Shown here in pieces: positions 1-6,184 of a stretch of DNA of 10,865 nucleotides. Positions within the stretch are counted from its first letter, which is position 1; the number at the start of each line of letters is the position of its first letter. A program made the position numbers and the translations under genes. The stretch is from NCBI GenBank assembly GCA_050011095.1, contig JBEKJU010000100.1, forward strand, positions 1 to 10,865, read 5' to 3'. Source of the DNA: JBEKJU01 sp050011095 (lineage in GTDB: Bacteria; Desulfobacterota; Syntrophorhabdia; Syntrophorhabdales; WCHB1-27). The notes below the pieces were generated by a model that did not search any database, had not been told where the DNA came from, and worked only from the letters and a program-made list of their open reading frames with translations.

Positions 1-4
1 GGGG

Positions 5-35
5 GCGACCGCGGGGTACCCACACAGTGGGTCGC
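5..35. repeat. Compound inverted repeat at left edge
   Basis: Positions 5-10 (GCGACC) pair perfectly with 30-35 (GGTCGC). Inside them 18-23 (ACCCAC) pairs with 27-32 (GTGGGT), so two alternative or overlapping stems share the same arm. GTGGGT recurs at 41-46. The element lies beyond the putative slyD terminator and contains no gene that I can see. It may be part of a dispersed palindromic repeat or of a regulatory region belonging to a gene left of the window. Only the complementarity is certain. Confidence 0.4.
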
Positions 36-76
36 GCGAAGTGGGTGTCCCAATAATTGCCGGCGGAGCGAAGCGG

Positions 77-108
77 AAAAAGATTCTCCCTGCAGCAAGC
101 TGCAGGGA
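77..108 (-). terminator. Probable rho-independent terminator of slyD
   Basis: A 10-bp perfect stem (87-96 with 99-108, TCCCTGCAGC / GCTGCAGGGA) encloses a minimal loop. Read on the minus strand it is followed by GAATC and then five T residues (77-81). It begins 37 bp after the slyD stop codon. The T-run is short and displaced by five bases, so termination efficiency is uncertain. The tight palindrome also resembles REP-type elements and could be both. Confidence 0.55.
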
Positions 109-144
109 ATCCGCAAGTTGAATGCAACCCGGTATGACGCCCTT

Positions 145-657
145 TTAGCACCCGCATCCTTCTTCGCCGCAGGAGTCACCGCAGGAGGTGCCGCATCCGC
201 ACGTCTGCCGCGCCTCCGACAGCTCTTCGGCGGTCGCGTCCCGCACTTCCAGGACCTCGACGTCGAAGGTGAGGGTAATCCCCGAGAGGGGATGGTTCGC
301 GTCGAGCACCACCTTATCATCCTCGAGCGAGGCAACGATCGCAACCATGGCGCCGTCGGGCGTCCGCACTCGGAGAGGCTGACCGACCGAGAGCCCGTTG
401 ACCTGATGAAGCTGCTCCCTGTTCACCTGAAAGACGAGTTCCGGCCGCCGTTCGCCGTAGCCCTCCTCCGGTGTGACCGTGAAGGAGAAGGCATCGTTCG
501 CCGATTTCCCTTCGAGGGCCGTCTCGAAGCCCCGTATCAGCCCTGCCCCATGGACGTACGTGAGGGGCTCGCGCCCCTTCGATGTTTCGAGCACCTCCCC
601 CTTCTCGTCGGAAAGGGTGTAGTTGAGCGTGACAGCTTTATCCTTTGTTATTATCAT
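145..657 (-). CDS. slyD: FKBP-type peptidyl-prolyl cis-trans isomerase, SlyD-like
   Basis: This 170-residue protein matches the SlyD architecture. It has an N-terminal FKBP half (residues 1-68), an inserted chaperone flap (about 69-119) preceded by YGERRPELVFQV, the return to the FKBP fold at DANHPLSG (119-126), and a metal-binding tail. The tail (151-170) has six cysteines (153, 155, 159, 163, 168, 170) spaced by glycines. SlyD proteins catalyse prolyl isomerisation, act as cytosolic chaperones, and bind Ni or Zn through such tails, in some bacteria feeding hydrogenase or urease maturation. There is no signal peptide, so a cytosolic location is expected. The ATG at 657 starts the typical MIITKDKAV N-terminus, with AGAGG several bases upstream. 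The gene stands alone, 155 bp after the kinase gene upstream, and is followed by a hairpin terminator. No nickel enzyme lies in the window, so the metal client is unknown. Confidence 0.93.
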   Translation of the reverse strand: MIITKDKAVTLNYTLSDEKGEVLETSKGREPLTYVHGAGLIRGFETALEGKSANDAFSFTVTPEEGYGERRPELVFQVNREQLHQVNGLSVGQPLRVRTPDGAMVAIVASLEDDKVVLDANHPLSGITLTFDVEVLEVRDATAEELSEARQTCGCGTSCGDSCGEEGCGC

Positions 658-706
658 AATCCGGCCTCTTTTTTCTTTGAGATTTTGACGAGAAACATCA
701 AGGCGC

Positions 707-725
707 GCCCTCCGGCTGCGAGGGC
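707..725. repeat. Short hairpin in the slyD upstream region
   Basis: GCCCTC (707-712) pairs with GAGGGC (720-725) around a 7-base loop. It lies in the 155-bp gap between the kinase gene and slyD, both minus-strand. No clear T-run follows on the minus strand, so it is a poor terminator for the kinase operon; it could be a leader hairpin of slyD. A second weak stem (GCCCTG / CAGGGC, 784-805) lies just after the kinase stop. I found no convincing -35/-10 pair for slyD in this gap. Confidence 0.3.
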
Positions 726-812
726 TTTGAAATTTCCGGTCAAGTCTTAATAGTTAACCACGTTTCGAAGCGAATATCCACATGCCCTGCGATGCCCCCC
801 AGGGCGTCCGTC

Positions 813-1817
813 CTACCGCCCCTTCCCGGAGATGTCCCGGCACTTCCCGGCGAGGGCGAGAAGAAGCGGGAGCGACGGGACGTTCCCGGCCGCGCGGATA
901 AGGTTGTCGAGCCCCGCGGGGATGTGGGCCAGAAAGGCATCGAGTCCCGATTTCCGCCCCAGGAACCCGTAAGCACCCAGGGCCTGCATGAGGCGCTGGG
1001 CCGAGGCCTCCCAGAAACGGTCCCGGAAGGCGGACCGGTCTCCACCGGTCCCCGAAAGGCCGTAGTAGTAGGACAGAAGGTCGTCCCGCTCGTCATCCGA
1101 AAGGCCCGCGTAGGGGTCGCAGAGGAGCGACGCGAGATCGTAGGAGGCGCTGCCGGGGCGCATGCCCTGGAAGTCGATGAGGAAGGGCTCTCCGTCCCGG
1201 ATCATCACGTTCTGCGATTGCAGGTCCCGGTGGACCAGGCAGGTCGTTGTCCCGGCGAGCCGCTCGGCCAGGCCGGAAAGCTCCTCTTCGAGCTTCCGCC
1301 CGAGGCGTGGATCGAGGTCGATCCCGCAGATACCCCTCACGAAGTGCTCCCTGAAGTAGTCCCGCTCCCACCGGTAGAGGTCGGGACCAAAACCGTCCAT
1401 CAGTTTGACCCGCGCCGAGGGAAAATCCGCCGTTGGAAAGGAATGGAGCCGGTGCGCGACGGAGAGTGTTTTCCGGTAAAGGGCGCTCCGGGTTTCCCAC
1501 GGTGTCCTTGCGAGGGACCAGAGATCGATATCGCCGAGGTCTTCCATGACGATCAGGCAGCGCGCTTCGTCGTGGCCGGCGACGCGCGGCACGGGAATGC
1601 CTATATCGGCGAGAAACGCGGCGATATCCGCGTGATAGGTATTCTCCACGCGCCTCGGGTCGTAACGGACCAGGATGGCCGTCTGCCCGCTTCCCCATTC
1701 CAGGCGGAAATAGGCCCTATCTGAGCCCCTCTTTTTGAGCGCGGAAAGCCTTACGGGGACGGATAAAGGGAGCCCGAGGGCCTCCCGGCTGAAGGCGATC
1801 ATCACGTCCGGCTGCAC
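813..1817 (-). CDS. Aminoglycoside phosphotransferase-fold sugar kinase, AmgK-like
   Basis: The 334-residue product has the APH/choline-kinase fold. The catalytic loop HRDLQSQN (196-203, Asp198 and Asn203) is followed by the metal-binding Asp215 in LIDFQ, then YDLASLLCDPY. This DFQ...YDL...D-Y pattern and the length fit AmgK, the anomeric kinase that phosphorylates MurNAc or GlcNAc at C1. The reading frame is open further upstream, but I chose GTG at 1817 because GGAAAGGAGG lies four bases before it and because this reduces the overlap with the upstream nucleotidyltransferase to 16 bp. Translational coupling is likely. The adjacent nucleotidyltransferase would use a sugar-1-phosphate, which supports the AmgK idea. 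A kinase for another sugar, for example in a heptose or hexose nucleotide route, cannot be excluded from sequence alone. Confidence 0.72.
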   Translation of the reverse strand: MQPDVMIAFSREALGLPLSVPVRLSALKKRGSDRAYFRLEWGSGQTAILVRYDPRRVENTYHADIAAFLADIGIPVPRVAGHDEARCLIVMEDLGDIDLWSLARTPWETRSALYRKTLSVAHRLHSFPTADFPSARVKLMDGFGPDLYRWERDYFREHFVRGICGIDLDPRLGRKLEEELSGLAERLAGTTTCLVHRDLQSQNVMIRDGEPFLIDFQGMRPGSASYDLASLLCDPYAGLSDDERDDLLSYYYGLSGTGGDRSAFRDRFWEASAQRLMQALGAYGFLGRKSGLDAFLAHIPAGLDNLIRAAGNVPSLPLLLALAGKCRDISGKGR

Positions 1818-2554
1818 GGAGCCTCCTTTCCGGAAGGCCGGGCACGCCACGTCGAGGCCAGATGACCGTAGGCCTCGACGGTCCCTATATCGTGCCATTC
1901 GCCCTCATCCACGATAATACCCCTGACAGACCCGCGCCTTTTTCTGATCCGTCCCAGGAGGACGGGAACGATCGATTGAACGGCCCCCGCCTCGATGTGC
2001 GGGAGGATCGATGTCTCGACCGCGTAGATGCCGGTGAAAAGACAGCTCCGGATACCGGGGTCTCCAAGGGTGTGGCGCATGTCGCAGACCTCGCCCGATT
2101 CGTCGATGTTCACGTTCAGGAGGGGACCGCTCGTGCGCAGGACGAGCGTCGCCTCCGGCCTCTCCCGGAGGTGGTGGCTGATGAGCCCCTCCAGGGGAAA
2201 ATCGGCGATCACGTCGCCGTTGTAGCAAAGGATGATCTCGTCCTCATCGAGGAGGTCCTCGATGTTCTTGAGCCCCCCGGCCGTGTCCAGAAGGACCGGC
2301 TCGTAGCGAAAGGTAATGGGCGCGCCCCGCCACGTCCCGTGGGGGAACGCCTCTCCGTACACCTCGGAGCAATGGTGGGTGTTGACGATGAAGCGGTCGA
2401 CGCCTGCCTTGAGGAGATGATCCATCGCGTAGGTAATGATCGGCCGGCCCCCGACTGGAAGGAGCGGCTTCGGGCGCTTCGCGGTGAGGGGCCGGAGCCT
2501 CGTACCCAGGCCCGCGCCCAAAATAAAGGCCGTCTTGAATTGTCGCGCGCTCAA
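1802..2554 (-). CDS. Sugar-1-phosphate nucleotidyltransferase, MurU-like
   Basis: The 250-residue protein is a compact nucleotidyltransferase (NTP_transferase family, GT-A-like fold). It shows the nucleotide-binding signature GAGLGTRLRPLT (13-24), the PKPLLPVGGRP segment (28-38), a DTAGG motif (90-94), the metal-binding NGD (112-114), and GEWHDIGTVEAY near the C-terminus. It activates a sugar-1-phosphate with an NTP; MurU makes UDP-MurNAc from MurNAc-1-phosphate. The start is TTG at 2554, overlapping the SpoIID gene stop as TTGA, with GGTGAGG five bases upstream; no better start is visible. Nucleotidyltransferase and kinase overlap by 16 bp, as expected for partner enzymes. It lacks the long C-terminal extensions of GlmU or ADP-glucose synthases. 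GDP-mannose or heptose nucleotide synthesis remains possible. Confidence 0.72.
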   Translation of the reverse strand: MSARQFKTAFILGAGLGTRLRPLTAKRPKPLLPVGGRPIITYAMDHLLKAGVDRFIVNTHHCSEVYGEAFPHGTWRGAPITFRYEPVLLDTAGGLKNIEDLLDEDEIILCYNGDVIADFPLEGLISHHLRERPEATLVLRTSGPLLNVNIDESGEVCDMRHTLGDPGIRSCLFTGIYAVETSILPHIEAGAVQSIVPVLLGRIRKRRGSVRGIIVDEGEWHDIGTVEAYGHLASTWRARPSGKEAPCSRT

Positions 2555-3894
2555 TAGAGCCTCACCAGGTCGGCGCGCGGAAAATAGTGGCCCATGATCT
2601 CGCGCGCGCCGGAGCCCTTATCCGCCATGACGGCGGCCCCTATCTGGCAGAGCCCCACGCCGTGTCCCCAGCCCGCGCCCCGCAGCGTGAACCGCTCCGC
2701 CTCGCCATCGGCGCCCGGCGTGACCCTCACCGTAAATGCGCTGCTGTAGAGGTGGCTTCGCGAGAGCCATCTCCGTATCTCAAGCTCCTTGCCTACGATC
2801 ATGCTCATTTTGGAGCCGACGATCCTGAGACGCGCGATGCGTCCCGAAGGACCGCGCGTAAGAGGCTCGATCGCCTGAAGCCTGCCGAAATCATAACCCG
2901 ATTTCTCGCCCACGATCTCTTCAAGCTCCCGGCGGGGATATTCTACGGTCCAGCGGAAAAAGGCGCCTGTCTCGCGGTCGAAGGAGGGAAGGATCTTTTC
3001 GAGGAGACTTGCGTCCCTCGTGTTGCAGTACGCCCTCGGCCTCGACGCGCACCAGAGGTCTGCCTGTCCCTCGGTCGCAATGGGGGGATGGTCGACCGGT
3101 CCATCGGCTACGCTCACCAGGTAAGGGATCTTCGCGTCATGCCACGCCGTCGCGAACTCCTCTGTTCGACCCCCGCACGCCTTCGAATAGCGGGCGTCGC
3201 ATATCCCGTCCGCGGAAAAAAGGACGACGCCCCGCGTCTCCCGGACGGCGCGGCCCGCCCCGGCGGACGTGATCTTCGTCACGCCGTGATAGCGCTGACA
3301 GTGGTCGTCGGCGCAGACATCGTAAAGGTCGTGCTCCTCCCGCCCGTACCAGCGCACGATCTCCCCTGCCTCCTCAATGCCCTTCGCAGCGGGACCGGAC
3401 ATCCCTGGATGCCCCTCCCCTTGCTGAAGCGCCGCGAGAAGCCAGCTCCGGGACAGGATCGCGTGGGTCTTCAGGAACTCCGCCGGGGCCGACGCGCTCA
3501 TCTCCGACGAGATAACGCTCATCAAATACGCCTCCAGGCTGACCTCGTTGATGGCCGCAAGGGTCCCATCCGGCCGGGACCGGAGGATCAGGTTCCCCTC
3601 GAAGGTCTGGTTCTCCCTTCTTTCCCAGTGAAACCGGCCTCCAATAGTGACATCGAACAGTTCGAAGGTCGAGCCTTCGCCCCCCTCGACCCTGATGGAC
3701 GGGGAACGGGCTGCCTCCCGGTTCGCGCCATCGAAAAGAACGACCGTCCCCGGCTCGGCCCTCGCCGAAAACCGGCCGGCCAGGGGCCCGATTCCGTCCG
3801 CCCGGAAGGTGCCGTTGAAGCGGCCCTCGACGCGGCCCTGCCGGTCCAGGATGCCCACGGTGATGGGCGGCTCGCTTTTTAGCTTTACGGCCAC
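2551..3894 (-). CDS. SpoIID/LytB-domain protein, putative peptidoglycan lytic transglycosylase
   Basis: The 447-residue protein carries the SpoIID/LytB domain. The central block INEVSLEAYLMSVISSEM (115-132) contains the probable catalytic Glu131, and it ends with GWGHGVGLCQIGA (408-420) and the HYFP motif (436-439). A CADDHC cluster (194-199) could bind metal, as reported for SpoIID. Characterised SpoIID cleaves glycan strands stripped of stem peptides, while the related LytB enhances an amidase. The start is GTG at 3894, four bases after GAGGAGG. The N-terminus (MAVKLKSEPPITVGILDRQG) has no hydrophobic signal segment or membrane helix, unlike secreted relatives. The stop overlaps the TTG start of the nucleotidyltransferase, so this is the first gene of a three-gene operon. 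The likely role is muropeptide or glycan processing; the cellular location is unresolved. Confidence 0.82.
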   Translation of the reverse strand: MAVKLKSEPPITVGILDRQGRVEGRFNGTFRADGIGPLAGRFSARAEPGTVVLFDGANREAARSPSIRVEGGEGSTFELFDVTIGGRFHWERRENQTFEGNLILRSRPDGTLAAINEVSLEAYLMSVISSEMSASAPAEFLKTHAILSRSWLLAALQQGEGHPGMSGPAAKGIEEAGEIVRWYGREEHDLYDVCADDHCQRYHGVTKITSAGAGRAVRETRGVVLFSADGICDARYSKACGGRTEEFATAWHDAKIPYLVSVADGPVDHPPIATEGQADLWCASRPRAYCNTRDASLLEKILPSFDRETGAFFRWTVEYPRRELEEIVGEKSGYDFGRLQAIEPLTRGPSGRIARLRIVGSKMSMIVGKELEIRRWLSRSHLYSSAFTVRVTPGADGEAERFTLRGAGWGHGVGLCQIGAAVMADKGSGAREIMGHYFPRADLVRLY

Positions 3895-3923
3895 GGCGCC
3901 TCCTCGCGCGATGGGATTGAAAA

Positions 3924-3952
3924 AACTATTACTTTTCCGGAAGGCTTGTCAA
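3924..3952 (-). promoter_or_regulatory. Candidate promoter of the spoIID-like operon
   Basis: On the minus strand a perfect TTGACA (-35, 3947-3952) lies upstream of an AT-rich segment reading AAGTAATAGTTTTTT. Possible -10 boxes are TAATAG (3926-3931, spacer 15) or ATAGTT (3924-3929, spacer 17). Neither matches TATAAT well, so only the -35 is strong. It lies about 30-55 bp before the GTG start, with the RBS GAGGAGG between. Confidence 0.4.
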
Positions 3953-3980
3953 TGATAGAACGTCCGCCCCGGGGAAGGCC

Positions 3981-4010
3981 TTTCGCTTTCCCTCATTCCT
4001 GGGCTATACT
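3981..4010 (+). promoter_or_regulatory. Candidate promoter of the Nudix gene
   Basis: TATACT (4005-4010) is a good -10 box in the otherwise GC-rich divergent region. The -35 region about 17 bp upstream (TTTCGC or TTCGCT, near 3981-3987) is weak. The start codon follows 73 bp later, leaving a leader of roughly 65 bases. Confidence 0.35.
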
Positions 4011-4083
4011 ATTCATATTTTTTACAGGAAAGGCGGCAAGGCGGGTTCCAGCCGAAAAGGGTTGCCCGCGCCGGGGGTGGAAA

Positions 4084-4578
4084 ATGAAGGAAAAGATATT
4101 CTGCAACTTCTGCGGCAACCGACTGGGCAGCGCGGTCCAGGACGGCAGGACGCGGCAGGTCTGCCACACGTGCGACCACGTCTACTACGAAAATCCCCTG
4201 CCCGTGGTTTCCGTGATCCTTTCGAACGGACTGGGCGAGCTTCTCCTTGTCAGGAGGGCCCAGGAGCCGAAGAGGGGCATGTGGTGCTTCCCCATAGGCT
4301 TTGCCGAATGCGGCGAAACCATCGAAGAAGCGGCCATGAGGGAGCTGAAGGAGGAGACGGGTGTCGAGGGCAGGATCCTCGGGCTCCTCGATGTCTGCTC
4401 CGACGCGACCGGCATGTACGGGGAGGTCGTCGTCGTGACCTTCCGGGCCGAAAAGGTGGGCGGCGCGGAGGCCGCGGGCGATGATGCCTGTGACGTCGGC
4501 TATTTTCCCCTTTCGCGCCTGCCGGAAATCGCCTTCGACTCCCAGAGAAGGAGCCTCCGGAAATTCATGAATCATTAA
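4084..4578 (+). CDS. Nudix hydrolase with N-terminal zinc ribbon
   Basis: The 164-residue protein begins with a zinc ribbon, CNFC (7-10) and CHTC (27-30), followed by YYENPLPVVSVIL and a canonical Nudix box at 72-94 (G-x5-E-x7-REL-x-EE-x-GV). Nudix enzymes hydrolyse a nucleoside diphosphate linked to another moiety, such as ADP-ribose, NADH or NTPs, using Mg bound by the box glutamates. The zinc ribbon recalls NudC, but the NADH-specific SQPWPFPxS motif that should follow the box is absent, so I do not call NudC. The frame is open upstream to about 3946. I prefer ATG 4084 because the zinc ribbon begins immediately after it and the upstream residues look non-coding; the ribosome site (GGGGGTGG) is only fair. 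The gene is transcribed divergently from the SpoIID operon and ends 205 bp before the acd gene. Confidence 0.85.
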   Translation: MKEKIFCNFCGNRLGSAVQDGRTRQVCHTCDHVYYENPLPVVSVILSNGLGELLLVRRAQEPKRGMWCFPIGFAECGETIEEAAMRELKEETGVEGRILGLLDVCSDATGMYGEVVVVTFRAEKVGGAEAAGDDACDVGYFPLSRLPEIAFDSQRRSLRKFMNH

Positions 4579-4653
4579 GGCGGCGCGGCTTTCGCCGGCC
4601 GCGGTCCGGCCTGCCCGCCTGCATCCATTGGCGGCGCGTTCCGTTTCTATTCG

Positions 4654-4694
4654 AGCCGTGCGCCTGCACGGGATATCCCTTCTCGCGCACGGCT
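4654..4694. promoter_or_regulatory. Dyad upstream of the acd promoter, possible operator
   Basis: A 10-bp perfect inverted repeat (4654-4663 AGCCGTGCGC with 4685-4694 GCGCACGGCT) flanks a 21-base centre containing the fully palindromic GGGATATCCC (4670-4679). It ends 16 bp before the -35 box of the acd promoter and 76 bp after the Nudix stop. No T-run follows on the plus strand, so it is a poor intrinsic terminator. Its place just upstream of -35 suits an activator site, though it might also be a factor-independent RNA hairpin for the Nudix transcript. Confidence 0.45.
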
Positions 4695-4710
4695 TCCGGC
4701 CAGAATTAGC

Positions 4711-4739
4711 TTGACATCAAAAACCTCCTTTGCTAAGAT
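4711..4739 (+). promoter_or_regulatory. Sigma70-type promoter of the acd operon
   Basis: TTGACA (4711-4716), a 17-bp spacer, and TAAGAT (4734-4739) form the best promoter in the window: a perfect -35 and a 4/6 -10 at ideal spacing, in a local AT-rich patch. Transcription would start near 4746, giving a leader of about 38 bases before the ATG at 4784, which includes the ribosome site AAAGGAGAGGG. Confidence 0.7.
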
Positions 4740-4783
4740 AGTTTGTTAATAGTTTCACATTGAAGCCAAAGGAGAGGGCAATC

Positions 4784-5941
4784 ATGGATTTCAAGTGGTC
4801 TGATGAATTAGAGTCAATGCGTAAGATGGCTTATGATTTCGCTGTGAAGAATATTAAACCTACCATGGAAGAGGACGAAAAGGAACACAAGTACCGTCCG
4901 GAACTCTTGAAGAAAATGGGCGACCAGGGCATGTTCGCCTGTCTGGCCCCCGAGCAGTACGGCGGCCTCGGCCTGGAAGAAGGCCATTTGGCCGCGACCC
5001 TCATGGCAACGGAGTTTGCCAGGGTGAGCCCGTCCTGGGGACTTCCCTTCAACCTCCAGATGAACGGTCCCCAGAACGTCCTTCTCAAGTTCGGGAGTGA
5101 TGCGCTGAAAGAGAAGTTCCTGCCGGGGCTGATCGCCGGAACGAGCGGCGGCTGTTTCGCCATCACCGAGCCGAACTCGGGTTCGGACGTGGTGAGCATG
5201 CGGACGACGGCGACCGAGGTCGACGACGGCTACATCCTGAACGGCACAAAGACCTGGATATCGGGCGTTCCGTATTGCGGCTGCGGCGTCGTCTACGCCG
5301 TGACCGACAAGGCTGCAAAGCACAAGGGCATGTCCGCCTTCTTTATCGATTTCAATATCCCCGGCGTCACGCAGAGGGCAATCACGACGAAGCTGGGTCT
5401 TCACTGCGCCCCTACCGGCGAAATCTTCTTCGAAGAGGCGAAGATCCCGAAAAGCGCACTTCTCGGGAAGCTCGGCCAGGGCTTTCCGATCTGTATGACC
5501 ATGCTCAACTTCACGAGGTTAAGCTCGGCCGCGAGGGCCATCGGCGTCGCCCAGAGCTGCATCGAAGAAGCGTGCAAATATGCGAACGAGAGGGAGCAGT
5601 TCGGCCAGCCGATAGGCCAGTTCCAGATGATCCAGGAGCAGATCGGCAGGATGTCCGTGGAACATGAGGCGGCGCGGCTCCTCGTGATGAAGGCCGCGTG
5701 GCAGAAGGACCAGGGAATGAACAATACGCTCGAGACCTCCATGGCGAAATACTATGCCGCTGAATCCGCTAACTTCTGCGCGTCCGAGGCGGTCAAGATA
5801 TTCGGCTCCTATGGGTTCTCCTCAGAGTATCCAGTGGAGAGATTCCTGAGAGACGCCAAGTCGTACCAGATCGTCGAAGGGACATCCAACATCCAGAAGA
5901 TGATCATCGCTCAGTTCGCGTTGGGATACAGAAAAAGTTAA
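4784..5941 (+). CDS. Acyl-CoA dehydrogenase
   Basis: The 385-residue protein has the full flavin-dependent acyl-CoA dehydrogenase fold: an N-terminal helical domain, the FAITEPNSGSD flavin/substrate segment (125-135), a middle beta domain with KTWIS (156-160), and the C-terminal helical domain ending in VEGTSNIQK (364-372). Glu365 is in the position of the catalytic base of the MCAD/SCAD type. It forms an enoyl-CoA, passing electrons to an electron-transfer flavoprotein. Val364 before the base resembles non-decarboxylating glutaryl-CoA dehydrogenases, where decarboxylating enzymes have Tyr. However, the position where I expect the substrate-carboxylate Arg appears to be Gly86, so a dicarboxyl-CoA substrate is doubtful. 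I chose ATG 4784 over an in-frame TTG at 4760 because GGAGAGGG precedes it. The first 100 bases are AT-richer than the rest. The stop runs straight into the ribosome site of the biotin carrier gene. Confidence 0.9.
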   Translation: MDFKWSDELESMRKMAYDFAVKNIKPTMEEDEKEHKYRPELLKKMGDQGMFACLAPEQYGGLGLEEGHLAATLMATEFARVSPSWGLPFNLQMNGPQNVLLKFGSDALKEKFLPGLIAGTSGGCFAITEPNSGSDVVSMRTTATEVDDGYILNGTKTWISGVPYCGCGVVYAVTDKAAKHKGMSAFFIDFNIPGVTQRAITTKLGLHCAPTGEIFFEEAKIPKSALLGKLGQGFPICMTMLNFTRLSSAARAIGVAQSCIEEACKYANEREQFGQPIGQFQMIQEQIGRMSVEHEAARLLVMKAAWQKDQGMNNTLETSMAKYYAAESANFCASEAVKIFGSYGFSSEYPVERFLRDAKSYQIVEGTSNIQKMIIAQFALGYRKS

Positions 5942-5951
5942 GGAGGTAGAC

Positions 5952-6167
5952 ATGGCTACAGAAGTAACGGTTCCTATGGTCGGCAAGATCGTGAACGTGC
6001 TCTGCAAGGCAGGCGATAAGGTAAGCGAAGACGATCAGATAGCGACCCTTGAGGCGATGAAGATGGAAATGCCTATCGTGGCCCCCACGAACGGCGTGAT
6101 AAAGGAAATATGTGTCTCCCCCGGACAGGAAGTGGACGCCGACACGGTGCTGGCTATTATAGAATGA
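5952..6167 (+). CDS. Small biotinyl carrier protein (decarboxylase/carboxylase subunit)
   Basis: The 71-residue protein is essentially one biotinyl domain, with the biotinylation motif EAMKME (Lys37) and a matching C-terminal half (PIVAPTNGVI, VSPGQEVDADTVLAIIE). The AMKM motif favours biotin over lipoate. Such carriers shuttle CO2 between a carboxyltransferase and either a biotin carboxylase or a Na+-pumping decarboxylase beta subunit, as in glutaconyl-CoA or methylmalonyl-CoA decarboxylase. The usual Ala/Pro linker of those gamma subunits is missing, so this is a minimal form. The ribosome site AAGGAGGT is near perfect, lies four bases before ATG, and overlaps the acd stop codon, implying strong translation in the same operon. 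No carboxyltransferase or beta subunit is in the window. Confidence 0.9.
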   Translation: MATEVTVPMVGKIVNVLCKAGDKVSEDDQIATLEAMKMEMPIVAPTNGVIKEICVSPGQEVDADTVLAIIE

Positions 6168-6184
6168 GCCACGTCATGTAGCCT

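Noticed and set aside
792..1724. 310-codon open frame on the plus strand opposite the kinase
   Set aside because: Same reason: low-complexity composition, no motif, and the opposite strand carries an intact kinase catalytic loop.
1818..1898. Upstream extension of the kinase to an ATG at 1898
   Set aside because: It would overlap the nucleotidyltransferase by 97 bp and adds an Arg-rich segment atypical of the family, whereas GTG 1817 has an excellent ribosome site.
2587..3882. 431-codon open frame on the plus strand opposite the SpoIID-like gene
   Set aside because: It is an antisense shadow of a GC-rich gene. The translation is Arg/Pro/Gly-rich without recognisable motifs, while the minus strand has clear SpoIID motifs and a ribosome site.
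3946..4083. N-terminal extension of the Nudix protein with a hydrophobic stretch (AILFIFF)
   Set aside because: It might suggest a signal or membrane segment, but it overlaps the candidate -10 box and the divergent promoter region, and the zinc ribbon starts right after ATG 4084.
4579..4625. GC-rich complementary segments after the Nudix stop
   Set aside because: Several short stems are possible but none is dominant or followed by a T-run, so I do not annotate a terminator.
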